From NCBI GenBank assembly GCA_018296165.2, contig JACKQL020000075.1, positions 124,001-188,000 on the forward strand: a stretch of DNA of 64,000 nucleotides, given 5' to 3'. Below the pieces are notes generated by a model, which worked only from the letters and a program-made list of their open reading frames with translations, had not been told where the DNA came from and made no database searches. This document shows positions 1-12,000 of this stretch, piece after piece. A program made the position numbers and the translations under genes. This DNA comes from Termitomyces sp. T153. Its lineage: Eukaryota; Basidiomycota; Agaricomycetes; Agaricales; Lyophyllaceae. How positions within the stretch are numbered: the stretch's first letter is position 1; each line of letters opens with the position of its first letter.

Positions 1-1243
1 CAAATGTAGCAGAGATAGCAAGCCAGTGATTTGACACATAGTCTTATGTAATATATGCACTATTAGCTACCCTGCAAGGTCACTGTGATGGGCAAGATCA
101 GTTAGCAATGATTAAATAGACAGGAGCAAATACCACCAAAGTATAAAATGTACCTACATATGCAAATTCAGGTGCCACAGACCACTTTTTCATAAACAGA
201 GAAGCTTTCTCTGACTACAAAGAATTATAGAACCTAATAGAGGAGCACACTGTTCCAAAAAAGGTGATGTTTTGAGTAATAGGTTGAGTAACTGTAAAAA
301 GGATTTGTAAAACATCCTAAGAGTCATCTGAATCAGTATTCAGGAATGCACTACATGCTCTAGATCTCACATCAAAACCCATCTTGATTGATTGTTTTGA
401 TAAAGCCAGCTTTAACATTGTCTTTGGTGGAGGGCAGGTATATTTCCAGGACTCTAGTGGCAGAGAAGTGCTCTGTGGAACCAGAAATAGTGGGATAATC
501 CCACATTTCTGGATACTTCCTCACCAGGAAGGATGCCATGACCACCTTGACAGCTTTTACCTCATATCACCTTGAGTTAGAGAGGCAAACCAGCAGGAAG
601 CTTTAGAAAGTGAGAGTGGATGCAGTGTACAAATGGATAAATGATGCATGGTCTATATACCAGATAACTGACATCAAACTCATGCCTCCAAAGGACATGT
701 TCAAATCCTTTTAGAGACCAACTTGATAAAGTCATGGATTGGGGTTACTCTCAGATATAATCATGTTATTTTGTACACATTGTTTACCACCATCTGATTT
801 GTTCATCTCAAAAGCATTAAAAACATCTGATAAAAGAGACCCATGTGCTGAGGACTGATCAACCATATCCCTTCAATATTAACATCATGAAGTTTCAAAG
901 TACTATTAATTTGTTAATTGTTGACATTGGCATTATCTTTGACCTCTTTTTGAGATCCTTTTTCACTTGTTTTCATAGCTCTGGCCAAACTTTCACATCT
1001 TTGAAAGCAGGGTGAACAGCTTTATCCAATTTCTCAAAGGTGCCATTGATCTCATCTTGAAAGCTGGGTGAAAACTCCTCAAACTTAGATGGCTCTGGAT
1101 TCAGAATTGCAACTTCAACACTCTTCTGCCTAATATAACTTTAGGCTGTATATTTTCTTTGGCATTTTTCTTATTCTGATCTTCTAGAATATTCCCTTTA
1201 GACTCTTGATTAAGTAGGAAACTGACATTGAATTGCTTATTGC
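1..1243. other. CpG-poor repeat-like DNA with a degraded minus-strand coding remnant
   Basis: No intact gene is visible. On the minus strand the stretches at about 380-580 and 900-1140 read as protein-like sequence (for example FEEFSPSFQDEINGTFEKL) interrupted by several stop codons. This suggests an old transposon gene or a dead host gene. I do not recognise the family. The near absence of CpG matches the neighbouring retroelements and differs from the host DNA right of about 5640. Confidence 0.3.
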
Positions 1244-1611
1244 TGTAAGAGCAACTTATGGAGCAGCAGATCTGAGTCATGCAGCTAGCAGAGGGGAATC
1301 CAAAGTATATTAGCAAGTAGATAAAGATACAAGCAGTAACTAATTACTTAGCAGAGGGGAATCTAAAGAGAACAAGTTTAAGGATCCTTACTGCTTGGTG
1401 CAGCGCATCAGTGGGTGGCAGAGGCATAGGAACAACTGTACAGAAGGCTGGAGTTAGCCCTAACCCTAGGAAGATGATTGGTGAGGTAATATGAAAAGTT
1501 CCATAGGTCTCTAAAGATCTCCAGAGTTCCAAGATAAGCCCTAGAGATATTAAACAAGCTGCAGAGACACTGGAACAAGTTGTGGAGGTTGGAAATGGAA
1601 GTCTCCTGACA
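1244..1611 (-). repeat. 3' LTR of the deleted A-family element
   Basis: On the minus strand it begins TGTCAGGAGAC and ends CTTACA. It pairs along its whole length with 4229-4596. A purine-rich tract (minus-strand GAGGGGGGGTGA) lies directly upstream at 1612-1626, as expected for plus-strand priming. Confidence 0.85.
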
Positions 1612-1799
1612 TCACCCCCCCTCTAGCATGCAGCATCTCAATATGCAGAGTAGAAAAAGTCCTTGATTGCTCTGTCCACTGGTAAAATAGGATAGATTCC
1701 TTGTATGGTATGCAGAGCATCCAGGTGCTTCCTGTGGAACTCCTTAATGTGCTCCAGGGCATGTACATTCTCCCACAGTTCCCAGGAGATGTCCTTGAT

Positions 1800-4122
1800 C
1801 CTGTAGCTCTTTTACTTCACCTTGTATTGTAGTTGTTGCTAGAACAAACAACTATTCAGGATTTCCTCCACCTCATATTCCTTGTTACTGTTAACTACCA
1901 CTGGAGGTGGTGGAAATGGCAGACATTGTCCCAGAATAGGATCCCTTGGGGCCAGAGTCAATTTCACCATGTTGAACACCAGATGAAGCTGGCACACTCC
2001 TGTGGGGAGCCAGAGTTGGTAGGCCAGAGGCCCTACCTCTTGTTCCACTGTAAAGGGTTCTTGTTGGCAGTGCAACAGCTTTTTTGAAGGTTGGGTAGGC
2101 ATAATATCAGAGGCATCCAGGTAGACTAAATCCATAGGCTGGTATTTGCACTCTGGGGTCCTTCTACAGTTATAGTACTGTGCCATATCATTTTTTGCTT
2201 TTGCTAGAGCTGCTCAGCCTCCTCCTATGACTTCTTCATCTGGTCCACAAACTCATTTACTGCCTTATTCTCCAAGGACTGGGCCTGGGGTTTAAAGCCC
2301 ATGTGTGGGTGTTGTCCAGTGTTGAGAAAGAATGGGAAGAATTGGGTAGAAGTGTGTTATGTGGTTGTTGTATTGGAACTCAGTGTTGGAATGGAGTTCA
2401 TATGTAGTCTGGCTAGCATGGATCTCTACAATAGAGGGCAGCAGATATAAGGTGGTGGCATAGATTTGGTCTACTAGCTCTACTGCTTCCTCTGGGAGCT
2501 CCAGGACAAAGTCAACTACAGAGCTGATAGCACTTGCTTCATCAGGCATTCCATTAATATTGAAGATTTGAATAGGCTTTAGGAGTGTCTGCATGGTTAG
2601 GCTGTGGTGCTTGACAAACTTTGAGTCTAAGAACAGTCCTGTTGCTTCACTATCTAGGAGAGCATGACTCTGCAGGCTTGCTGGGTGTCTGTGGTCTCTA
2701 TCTTCATATCAAGGCATAAGGAGTTAGCAGAAGGGCTTGAAGCCATTACATACTGCCAGAGCATTTGGTGTGCCCAGGTGGGCTTGATGGAGGCTCTGGA
2801 GTTGGTATTTATATGTTTGGAAGGGAACATTGAGGTTCTTCTGTCTCAGAATGAGGGGCATCAGAAAAAGGCAATTTCATTTTCTAGCAACAAACATCAG
2901 AACTTGTTAGTGTTCAGCAATGGAGGTGTACACCTCATCTGTCACTTGACTAAAAAATCCTCCTCCAGTTCTAGGAGTGACATGCAAGTGCCAATTTCCT
3001 CCAGAATCAACTCTGGTGTTAGCTTGTTTAGCGATGGAGCTCCAGCAGTGTCCTTTGTGGCCAGCAGTTGTAGGACAAGCTCCTCCCACTCCACTGTGGA
3101 GAGGTAATGCACTTTCAGATCCAAGAGGCAGTGTCATGCAAAATGCTCAGGCTTCCTACATCTCTGACACAGTAACAGCATAGTGTGGAGCTGTTGGGCT
3201 GTGTCCATGTCCATGGGGATGGTGGGGATGCCTTGCAGCAAGGGGTGCAGTGTGAAGATTGTTGGAGTGGAGGCAGGTGCTGGGCAAGCAGGCATGGAGT
3301 ATCAGAGGCTAGTGACTAGTGGTGGGCACAGCATGTGGTGCATGCAGCAGAGCTCCCATTGAATCTCCATGAGTTGCCACTAATTCTGGACTACCTTGTA
3401 CCACAAAGCAGTTCTTTCATCATCTAAGCAGCCCTCTATAAGATTGTCAATGTGTTCCACTAGTGTGGAGTGCAGGCCATCCTAGAACATCAGGCATAAC
3501 TGAAGGCTGTTGGAGTAAGTGGCTTGTTCAACCAGCACCTGGAAGGAGTCAATGTACTTGTCCAGGGTTCACTTCCCTTGCTCATATTGCTCCCAGTCAC
3601 ATAGTGTCAAGGTGATGGTTTTAGTGGGGTCAAGTGGGAAAAACTCCACCCAGAAGTCCTTCTCAAAGGCAGCCCAGTCCAGGAAACTTCTTACACCTCC
3701 AGAACAATGGAAGACTTGTAATGTATAGGTCTAGTCTTGATGTATAACAGTATCCAGGCTATTTTCAACATGTCAGAGTCAAAAGCATCTCTGCTAAAGT
3801 GGATGTAGGTAAGGCAGGACTGGAGGAAATGTTCCCCACTGGGAGAGGTGTGGAGGTAGGGGGCAGGTGCCTAAGCAGTGGTTGGGGTAGGTTCTACAAC
3901 TAGGAGAGGTGTGGTGGTAGGGGGCAGGTGCTTGAGCAGTGCCTGGAGTGATTGGGAGATAAGATCTGTGGTTTGATGGAGGGTGGAGAGTTCAATTGTA
4001 TGGTGGGTAGGAGATGATTGCATGAGTTGCACTTGGTTTTCTAGGTGTAACAAGCATGTCCAGGCTTTGTCCTGTGAGGCTGGAGCTTCTGCAGGGGTGT
4101 CTGGGTTGGTGAGCTGAGACAT
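1800..4122 (-). pseudogene. gag-protease-integrase fusion remnant
   Basis: The Gag start at 4122 reads MSQLTNPDTPAEAP, matching the Gag start of element A at 19876. Downstream the frame is broken by many stops and shifts. Around 2480-2600 protease-like residues (NINGMPDEAS) appear. At 2360-2400 pre-RT sequence (VEIHASQTT) runs straight into integrase sequence (TEFQYNNH), which marks the internal deletion. From 2186 the product resembles the integrase C-terminal linker (YYNCRRTPECKYQP) leading into a chromodomain start (EYEVEEILNS) near 1850. Confidence 0.75.
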
Positions 4123-4228
4123 AGAACTCTGCAGTGCTTAATCCTGGTGAGGAAGCAACAGATAGAAGCTCAGAGGTTCCCTGTGGTTATGAAGGGCTTC
4201 CAGACCAGTTTTAGGAGACTTGTTCTGC

Positions 4229-4596
4229 TGTAAGAGCAACCTCCAAGGCAGCAGATCTGAGTCACACAGCTAGTAGAGGGGAATCCAAAGTATATTAGCA
4301 AGTAGACAAAGATACAAGCAGTAACTAATCACCTAGCAGAGGGGAATCCAAAGAGAACAAGTCTAAGGATCCCCACTGCTCAGTGTGGCACATCAGTGGG
4401 TGGCAGAGGCATGGAAACAACTGTATAGAGGGCCAGAGCTAGCCCTGACTCTAGGAAGATGATTGGTGAGGTAATACAGAAAGTTCCACAGGTCTCCAGA
4501 GATCTCTGGGGTTCTGGAACGAGCCCTAGAAATGTCAAACAAGCTGTGGAGGTGCTGGAACAAGTCATGGAGGTGGGAAATGGAAGTCCCCTGACA
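4229..4596 (-). repeat. 5' LTR of the deleted A-family element
   Basis: This is the partner of 1244-1611 and has the same ends (TGTCAGGGGAC and CTTACA on the minus strand). On the internal side it is followed by GCAGAACAAGTCTCC, a sequence also found next to the 5' LTR of A and, with changes, of B and E. That stretch is the probable primer-binding region, although it does not start with the usual TGG. Confidence 0.85.
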
Positions 4597-5640
4597 GTGA
4601 TACTTGTTTTTACAGGAGTTTGAGGTCTTCAGACCACCCTGGATAATGATTTCATTGACATGGGCAGCTGCTACCATAAATGTTGCCTTCTTGATTGACA
4701 TGCCATCACCCACATTAGACTTGTGATAAATTGCAGCAGCTGAGCCTCATCATCTATGCTCCAGGATGCATGAAGAGCAGACTTTTTTGGAGCAGAGGTA
4801 GTAGTAGAAGGAAATTCAGCCTTATGGCATTTCATATAGCCACTCATGGTTGTACAGAACTCAGAGGAAAGATGTTCTTAATGAGAATGAAAATTGTCAC
4901 ACTCACAATTTTGGCATGATCTGAAATTACTATTCTGGTATATTACTAATCAGAATCTCACAGGTTTTGAATTTGAATGTGCTGAACAGGGTGTAACACT
5001 TTCAACCCAGACAGAACTTGAAAAGTATCTTCATTGTTCTACCCCTATCTACTACATATGCAATACTCATGCAAGTTGTCACCACAACATTGTTGTAACA
5101 GGGTGCCAAGTCTCCCTGCCACCTCTCTTCATAGATCATCCACTTGTCTGCCAAGGCTTCTTGTTGACCTGACCTTGAGGGACAATCTATATTCCCTGTT
5201 CCTCTTCATTCACAGCCTGATACATGAGATCCAACTCAGATCCAGATTCTTGTTCTTACTCTGTATCCAGCCTGACATACTTGTTGCACAAGTCATCATC
5301 AATAATAACACCTCTAGTAATTAAAATCCTTACTTACCTCACTTATGACCAGTAAATTGACTCACTCAGCCCAGACCTATTTCTTTGTACAAGTCTATCC
5401 AGAGCTGGTTAAGGATTTATCACATGTGCAACTTGTCAGTGATCCCCAATGCCCCCAAATCTCTTGCCTCCTTCCCTTGCTCCTGCCTTCCTGTTCCAAC
5501 CTTCCTTCCCATTGCCCTGCAACCCCACAGTTCATCTACTTGTCTCTATATCTATATCTGCCCCTGCATCTGTGTCTGTCTAGCCTGTGTATTGCCATGG
5601 ACAGTACATAAGTACTAAAGATTTTTCAGATTTGGAGATC
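4597..5640. other. CpG-poor gene-free stretch with a degraded duplicate of host DNA
   Basis: No coding region is supported. Around 5190-5310 the sequence resembles 6200-6320 (both share GAGATCCAACTCAGATCC with similar flanks). The copy here has lost its CpG sites, while the other lies in host-type DNA. CpG content rises sharply at about 5640, which I take as the edge of the repeat-rich block. Confidence 0.4.
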
Positions 5641-7704
5641 GCGAGACTGCGTCAAGAGAAGAAAATATGAATATGCGAGGAGATTCCTTACTTTCCATCT
5701 GTTTGTTATTTTCCGTCTTGGTGATTGGATGTCTATGTAACTATGGAGATCTCGGCCCCGATTTTCCGTAAGGGTTTGTGTTCTTCCGGAGATTCTCCCC
5801 CTGGCAATCGAGTTCCCATCATTGTCATCATGACATTCGGAATCAGGCGAAAAGGACAGAATTAGAATTGATTGTCCCCCATCATATGTATATCATTTGA
5901 TTGTGGTTGTCAGAATTGAGGAACAAACGACTGGTTGGGCTGTGTCCTGGAAGGAGACGTTACGATACGAGGAATCTTGGCTTGTAGCTGCTTGCTCGCA
6001 TGTTTCAAATCACGAATTTCCAGCACCCACATCAACGTCCGAAATCTAGATTCGTCCCCACAAGACGAGGATAGATGATACTCACATAGATCCACCAAAT
6101 TCTCTCTCAGTGAAAATGATACAGCGGAACTTGAAGCTCGAAGCTTGAAGTCTTCAAATGGTATTGATGTTATTGCCACTTGTACTGCGCACATTAATAT
6201 ATTCCCTTTTTCCTTTCCACGGCCCGATTCATGAGATCCAACTCAGATCCCGATCCACATTCTGAGCGCAATAAGATCCGAGGGCATAACGGAGATGTTC
6301 GTGGGATCAATCAGGTCATCATCAGGCTCGCGTCACGAGGGCGAGGAGTCTTCACTTCCATCCTTCTGTGGTTTCTGGGTTGAGCGATTGGAGAGGCTGT
6401 ACGGTTGCGTTGTCTCGGCCGGTCGGTCGGGGACAATAGAGATCGACGGATGACTAGGAAAACTTTGATAAACTCTTCGTAAGGGCACTGGGCCTAGTAC
6501 GGAAAGTGAGAATGATCGATATAGATTACTTATGAGCTTGTTTCAAAGCACCTGTAGTCAGCTGGCCTTGATGCACGTTCTGCAATGGACTCAGGAGGAT
6601 GACATGATATCACTGCAATGAATGACGTGTGTTGGAATGTGGTGAGATTCCACATATACATGTAGACTTACTTGTACAAATTTCTGCTGCCCGGCCCGAT
6701 CCAACGACCGACGAATGAGATCTGTTCTGATGGAGATAGAGATAGAGATGAATTTAGACGAGTGGAGCAGATATCAATGAGATAGAAGCGTTCATGTCTT
6801 CATGGAGGCTACGAAATATCAGACGATGAAGGACCTGATGGTTCATGATTTTGTACCATGTACAGCATATTTGCACCGGCATCATAATGCATGAATACTC
6901 GAACACGCATCCCGCGTTTCTGAGATTGTGAGTTGTGTGAAATGTTATGTCTAGTCAAATGGCTGGAAGGAAAATGGTCTGTGGGGTGAGACCCAGTTCA
7001 GCTACCCATTTTTTCCCGTCGTGCGGCATGAATACAATGCATAGATGTAAACACTGACCGGTCTAAGCATGCAAGTACAATAAGTATATTCATAAATGCA
7101 TTATGAGTAAGTATCAATCTTTGTCTTCCATTCTATATAATGTGATTACTAGGAAGATAGCCAAGGTTTGTGGACTAGTCAAAAGGCTGAACTCTGCTGG
7201 ACACTTGTAAGTATCAATCTTTGTTCCCAGACTGGTACAGAATATATTCATGCTAACCGTGATTGATTTCTAGGACGGAGGCTGGATACAAAGCATTGAG
7301 CGAAGCCACTGACGAGTGTCATGCCCTGCGAGAGATGTCGACATTGGCCGTTCTCGAAGAGTTATGATTACTAAGCTGTGTTTGCAATGGAACCAGATAC
7401 TGTAAACACAGGCTGATAATCTCAATTCATGGCTTTGACCAAGTCGTCCAAGCCTGAATTTGTGGTCGGCGGGTGGTCTGTTGATGCCGGCGAGGGTAGG
7501 TACGCCTGGACCGGCGGGCGGAGAGATGTCGGTGGCCGTGCCCAAAGGAGTACCGGGAATCGCCGATGGTGCCTGGGCCGGGAGAGATATGAAGGCGTGT
7601 GTGGGAGTTGATTGTGGTCGTTCGATGGCCCTCTGATTGCCCCATCCTCGCCCGTCTTTTCCTCTGTCCGCCTCGCCCCCGCCTGCAAGAATACCGCCTG
7701 GAGT
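5641..7704. other. Host-type intergenic DNA upstream of the bHLH gene
   Basis: CpG content is normal here. No gene is recognised with confidence. A minus-strand open stretch at 5910-6194 has a possible donor (GTGAGT) and could contain exons, but I cannot assign it. The 18-bp string GTAAGTATCAATCTTTGT occurs twice, near 7106 and 7206. Confidence 0.35.
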
Positions 7705-7821
7705 ATGCTGAACAAAGATATTGTATATTTTGCAGCACTGACCCCTGAGCAGATCTCGCGACTCTTGTTGGCCTCTTCCTTCCCGCCCTCGCTGGAGCCC
7801 TGCTCGCGAACACAACAAACA

Positions 7822-9041
7822 ATGCCAGCCTCTGCCCCGTCTTCTTCTCCCCCCACGTCCCCGGCCCCGGCCCCGGCCGCCGCCGCCGCCAGACGCAAAC
7901 CGAACCGGCGCGCCAACACCGCGGAACGCCGCGCAACCCACAACGCCGTCGAACGCCAGCGCCGCGAGACCCTCAACGGCCGCTTCCTCGTACGTAGTGC
8001 ACGTGACTCTGTGTCCCCGCTAAAATGGCCATGCAGGACCTCGCTGCGCTTCTGCCGAATCTGTCGCAGATCCGCCGCCCGTCCAAGTCGTCGATCGTCA
8101 ACTCGTCGATCGCCCACATCCACGCCTCGCGCAGACACCGCATGCTCGCCTCACGTGAGCTCCGCCTCCTCAAGCTCGAAGCCGATGCGCTGCGCCGTGA
8201 GCTCAACGACTGGCGCGAGCGGGCCGGCATCCCCCGCATCGACGAGCCAGTTCGCGGCGAAGGCTTCTCGATGATCCTCTCTGCCGAGCTCGAGCTCATT
8301 GTCGGGGTTCCTGAGCCCGACGACGACGATGACGACGACGAGCCGCTCTCTGCCGGCCCGCCCGCCGGCCCCGCCCCGTACGACATGGACGTCGTCTCCC
8401 CTTCTCCGTCCGCCGGCCCGCTCGACGACCCACGCATGTTTGCTCATATTCTCCCACGGCCCCCGGCCAACGGTCCGACCAACGTACCAGCTTTTGACTA
8501 CCATCAGATCATCCAGCAGCAGCAGCAGCACGCTGCGTACCTCCAACACACGATGCACGAGCAGCACGTGTCCCGCCAACGCGAGCGCGAGATGATCCGC
8601 GAACGTATGCAGTGGGATCTCTACTCTCGTGATGCCAGTGGCGGTGGCGGAGGCCCCTTTCCTGGTCAATGGCAGCCAGGCCCACAACAGCTGATGATCC
8701 AAGCCCAACGCAGCCTCTTCACGCCCCCCGCGACATCCCACGGTCTGCCTACCCCTTCTCCGACTGCTACGCACGCTTCGGGCGGGAGTGGTAATGCGGC
8801 GTCACCTACATCTGCGTCCAGCGATGAGGGCGCGCCAGCGAGGAGCGAGAGAGAGAGGTCGTCCAGCGGCTCGAGCAGTCCGAACTATGAACTTGGCGTC
8901 GGCATGGCCATGCCCATGGGTGGGCAGGGTGACTATGTGCAGCGGATGAGTGTCGGGATGGGCGCGGGGGATTACCATCCCCACCATGGGCAGGTACCGA
9001 GGATGGGAGGGATGATGGTTGACATGGGGATGTTGTGTTAG
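7822..9041 (+). CDS. bHLH (Myc-type) transcription factor
   Basis: Probable DNA-binding regulator. Exons are 7822-7989 and 8037-9041, with a 47-bp intron (donor GTACGT, acceptor ATGCAG) that preserves the frame, giving 390 residues. Residues about 34-85 form the bHLH: a basic region with the E-box-contacting His/Glu/Arg pattern (HNAVERQRRE), helix 1 ending DLAALLP, loop NLSQIRRP, and helix 2 SKSSIVNSSIAHIHA. The intron falls inside helix 1. A leucine-rich helix follows (RELRLLKLEADALRREL), then an Asp run, a short Gln run near residue 215 and a Ser/Gly/Met-rich tail. The start chosen at 7822 has context AACAATG; an in-frame ATG at 7705 would add 39 residues. The bHLH assignment is secure, but the target genes are unknown. 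Confidence 0.88.
7990..8036 (+). other. 47-bp intron inside bHLH helix 1
   Basis: Donor GTACGT and acceptor CAG are present. Removing the intron joins NGRFL to DLAALLP and restores a canonical helix 1. It contains one CACGTG E-box near 8000, which may be chance. Confidence 0.85.
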
Positions 9042-12000
9042 ACACGACGTCTTTCTCTCCCATGGTTCTCTCCTGCTGTTTGCCCTTGATATAGAATCGC
9101 CCTTGCCCTGGTCTAGTTAATTTATTGCCCCGTCCCCGACCTCAATGCTCAACTCTCTCCGTCTCTATCTGTCTGTCTCTGTCTCTCCGTCTCCGTATTT
9201 TGTCTATCTATCATGCCACCCGCCCTCAATTGCCGGTCGCACTCGCCACTCGCCTGCTTGTATATTTCCCTTGTCAAAGAAGAAAGAAGGAAGAAAGTTT
9301 GTATGATATACCCTAATGTTCTAGCCGCACCCGACCGACCATCACAATCATGGTCATTGGCGACTCCCCTTACTTACATTCCACCACCGCAATCGAAACC
9401 GAAGAACCCCATCAGCACACTACGGCTGTGCTGTCGTGGTTGTACACATCAATCGCATGCCTCCCTACCCGCACCCGCACCCCACTCAGGCCTTGGTTCA
9501 GGCTCTGGCTTAGGTCTTGGCTTACGCTGCACGCCCGCGCGAAGCCCCCTGCCTGCCTGTCCTGCCTTCCTCCCCCTCTCCAACCCATGCAACCCGCATA
9601 TCACACGCGCACATGCATCATACTCACATACTCTTACATATGTACGTACGTACGTAACATACGCTCCCTTCCCCCCCACATCGTCGTCTGTATTGTTTTG
9701 TTTGTTTGTTTTTTTTTTGTGAGGGGGTGTAGTTACAAAAGCTAGAACGCTACTACAAAGTTATCGCCCCGACCCCATACTTTGAACTTGAGACAAGAAG
9801 AAATCTATCCTTCCAGATTGAGTGTTAGATCTTTTTTTGATTTTGATTTTTTGTTTTATATCATGTATGTAGTCGTGGGTAATTGGTCTTGGTTATCAAT
9901 TTTAGGTGTATTTGTTTTTTTGGGGGTGACGAGTATTGTGTGAATACTAGATTTTTGTCCCTTCTTTTTTGTGTGGGTAGTAGAAGAAGAAGGGCTTTTT
10001 GAAGTTCTGGGGTGTGGATGCGATCTTACATATTTGAAGTGATGTACTGACTTTACATGTACGTACGTATACCAAAAGTGCTAGGGGTTCTTCGTACGTG
10101 TTCACATACCCGTACGTAAATCTGGGAAAGGAGGGGGCATCGTGGCTGGGTCGACGTCGTATGTGAGTAGTGGGTGAGAAATCAGATTGACAGGTTTTTT
10201 CTTTGATTTTATCATACTTATCCATTGGTGGATGTATTGTATTGTATTGTATTGTGATCCCTGACAATTGCGTTGATTGATGCAACGATGGTAACCGTTT
10301 GCGACGTTTCGACGTTTCGACGTTCGACGTTCACGCGCACGTTCGGCGGGTGGAAGAAGCCAAGAGATGTTATGTTATACGGTCACCCGTTAGTATGTAT
10401 AACAATTGTCATCAAGCTTAAGCGGTTTCTTATCAAGCTTCAGGGGTTTCTTGGTGACCTCAAGTGTTTTTTCTTTACACGCACGGGCCTCGTTTATGTT
10501 ATCCCATTATATTTATTTCTTTACTTCCGTATTTGTTTATTTATTTACTTCCTGGAATAACCCCTACGCACACACGGGATTCGAAAGGGGAGGCGTTTGG
10601 TGTGTGAATTTTACTTCGTCCAATCTGTTTTTGGGAATTGCTAGTTTTTACCCATACTTACTTATGTTCTCGGAGTCTTTTTTCTTTCTTTCAAAGTTCC
10701 CGCGATGGTCGCTATGCCAAGGTATATTACATGATTTACCATCGAGGCATCTGTCAGGGCCCGACGGGGGCCGGATCTATATACTCACTAGTAGTAAGTA
10801 ATTCAAAACATTATGTACGGAGTCAAATCATACTTTTACCCCCCGCGATCTCGAACTAGATGAAAGCACTCGGCGCCGTGGCGCCCGTGGCTGCAGGAGC
10901 CAAGGGTCAGCCCTAGACTAACTGCATAGAGCTTAGTCCTAAGCCTGCCCATGCAAGGCTCGTCAGTACCTCTTTCTTTCCTTTTTTTTTACAAAGCGCG
11001 AAAAGGCAATATGCCAGGTGTCTGGCGCGTTGAAAAAAACAGAGTGCAATCTGTAAAAATGATCAATCACGGTCGCTGGCCCCGGTGTACGGACGGCCCT
11101 TCCGGACCAGGCGCCTCCCCGAACTCCAAGCCTCGTGTTTCCCCCTTTCTTCCCCCGATGGAAACGATACTCTCAGCCCCAGCCTGCAATTCGATGATAT
11201 TAATAACACCAGGCGTTTGATTTGGGACTCCTGGGTCACCTGAGCCCTGGAGAAGAAGTATGTAAGTAGTATGTATAGATGTTCCCCCCTTACGCGTCGG
11301 GCCCGGGCCGTTGGATACGATCGCGATTCGCCTTCGTATCTTCAGATGATGCCCTTTTGCGGATCCTTTTCGGCTTTGTGCGTGAAGGGTTTATACCCCC
11401 TTTCGGTTCTTTATACACAGGTTCTTTGCGCTCGTTGTGATCAGCCGACCGCGACTCGCGAGTGGGTTTACGAACCGTATCACTGAGAGATGACTCTTTT
11501 TTAGAACTTGAGGCGAGAGGAGGGGGGATACCATAAGTACTCACTTACATTACTACTCACTGGCTAGAGCCAATCGACGCTCTTCGATCTTAATCCGAGA
11601 TCTTTCAAAGTTGAACAGGTGTCGCAATCGGATGCAAAGATTAGAAAAAAGATGCTTGGGTGTATGTAAGTAGTTGTTTACGATCCCTTCCAGCTATGAT
11701 GGGCATGCGATCAGAAATTTTAAGGGTTCGTTCCGTTGGGACCGGTCCGACCTTCAAGTTTACAAGTATCACTGATACATCGATAAGTCATTGCCAAAGA
11801 GCCATGAAATGAAGTTTTCGAATTGAATTGAGCCTGGGTACCCGCGTACTGACAGCTTTTATGGAGCATGTATTGCGCTAATCTCTAATCAAAGAACAAA
11901 GAAGCTATCGTACTTTGGATGTCTTTCGCGGGAGAGTCTTGATGAGCATGTACGTGTCACATTTCTGGACAACTCGGAGGCTTTTTTGATTGTGCTTCGG

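Larger units (their letters stand above)
1244..4596 (-). mobile_element. Internally deleted Ty3/Gypsy chromovirus (A family), minus strand
   Basis: Two similar LTRs (1244-1611 and 4229-4596) in the same orientation flank about 2.6 kb. Read on the minus strand the order is 5' LTR, gag (from 4122), a protease remnant (about 2480-2600), then a direct jump near 2380-2395 into the end of integrase and the chromodomain linker (1839-2380), a polypurine tract (1612-1626) and the 3' LTR. Reverse transcriptase, RNase H and most of integrase are missing, so the copy could move only with enzymes supplied in trans. LTR ends and gag resemble those of element A at 19385. The 5-bp flanks (ATTGC and GTGAT) do not match, so no target-site duplication is claimed. 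Confidence 0.85.

Noticed and set aside
1239..4601. Target-site duplication of the deleted element at 1244-4596
   Set aside because: ATTGC and GTGAT do not match; no duplication can be claimed.
7612..7704. N-terminal extension of the bHLH reading frame to 7612
   Set aside because: The frame opens on TTG, not ATG. The first in-frame ATGs are 7705 and 7822.
7270..8774. Long minus-strand ORFs opposite the bHLH gene
   Set aside because: Arg/Gly/Ser-rich mirror frames of a GC-rich, clearly coding plus strand; no domain is visible.
9600..10260. CRISPR-like array in the simple-repeat zone
   Set aside because: The repeats are short microsatellites without unique spacers, in a eukaryotic sequence.
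10570..10600. tRNA-like TTCGAAT string
   Set aside because: The bases on either side do not form a T-stem, and no D or anticodon arm is found. No tRNA or rRNA gene is visible in the window.
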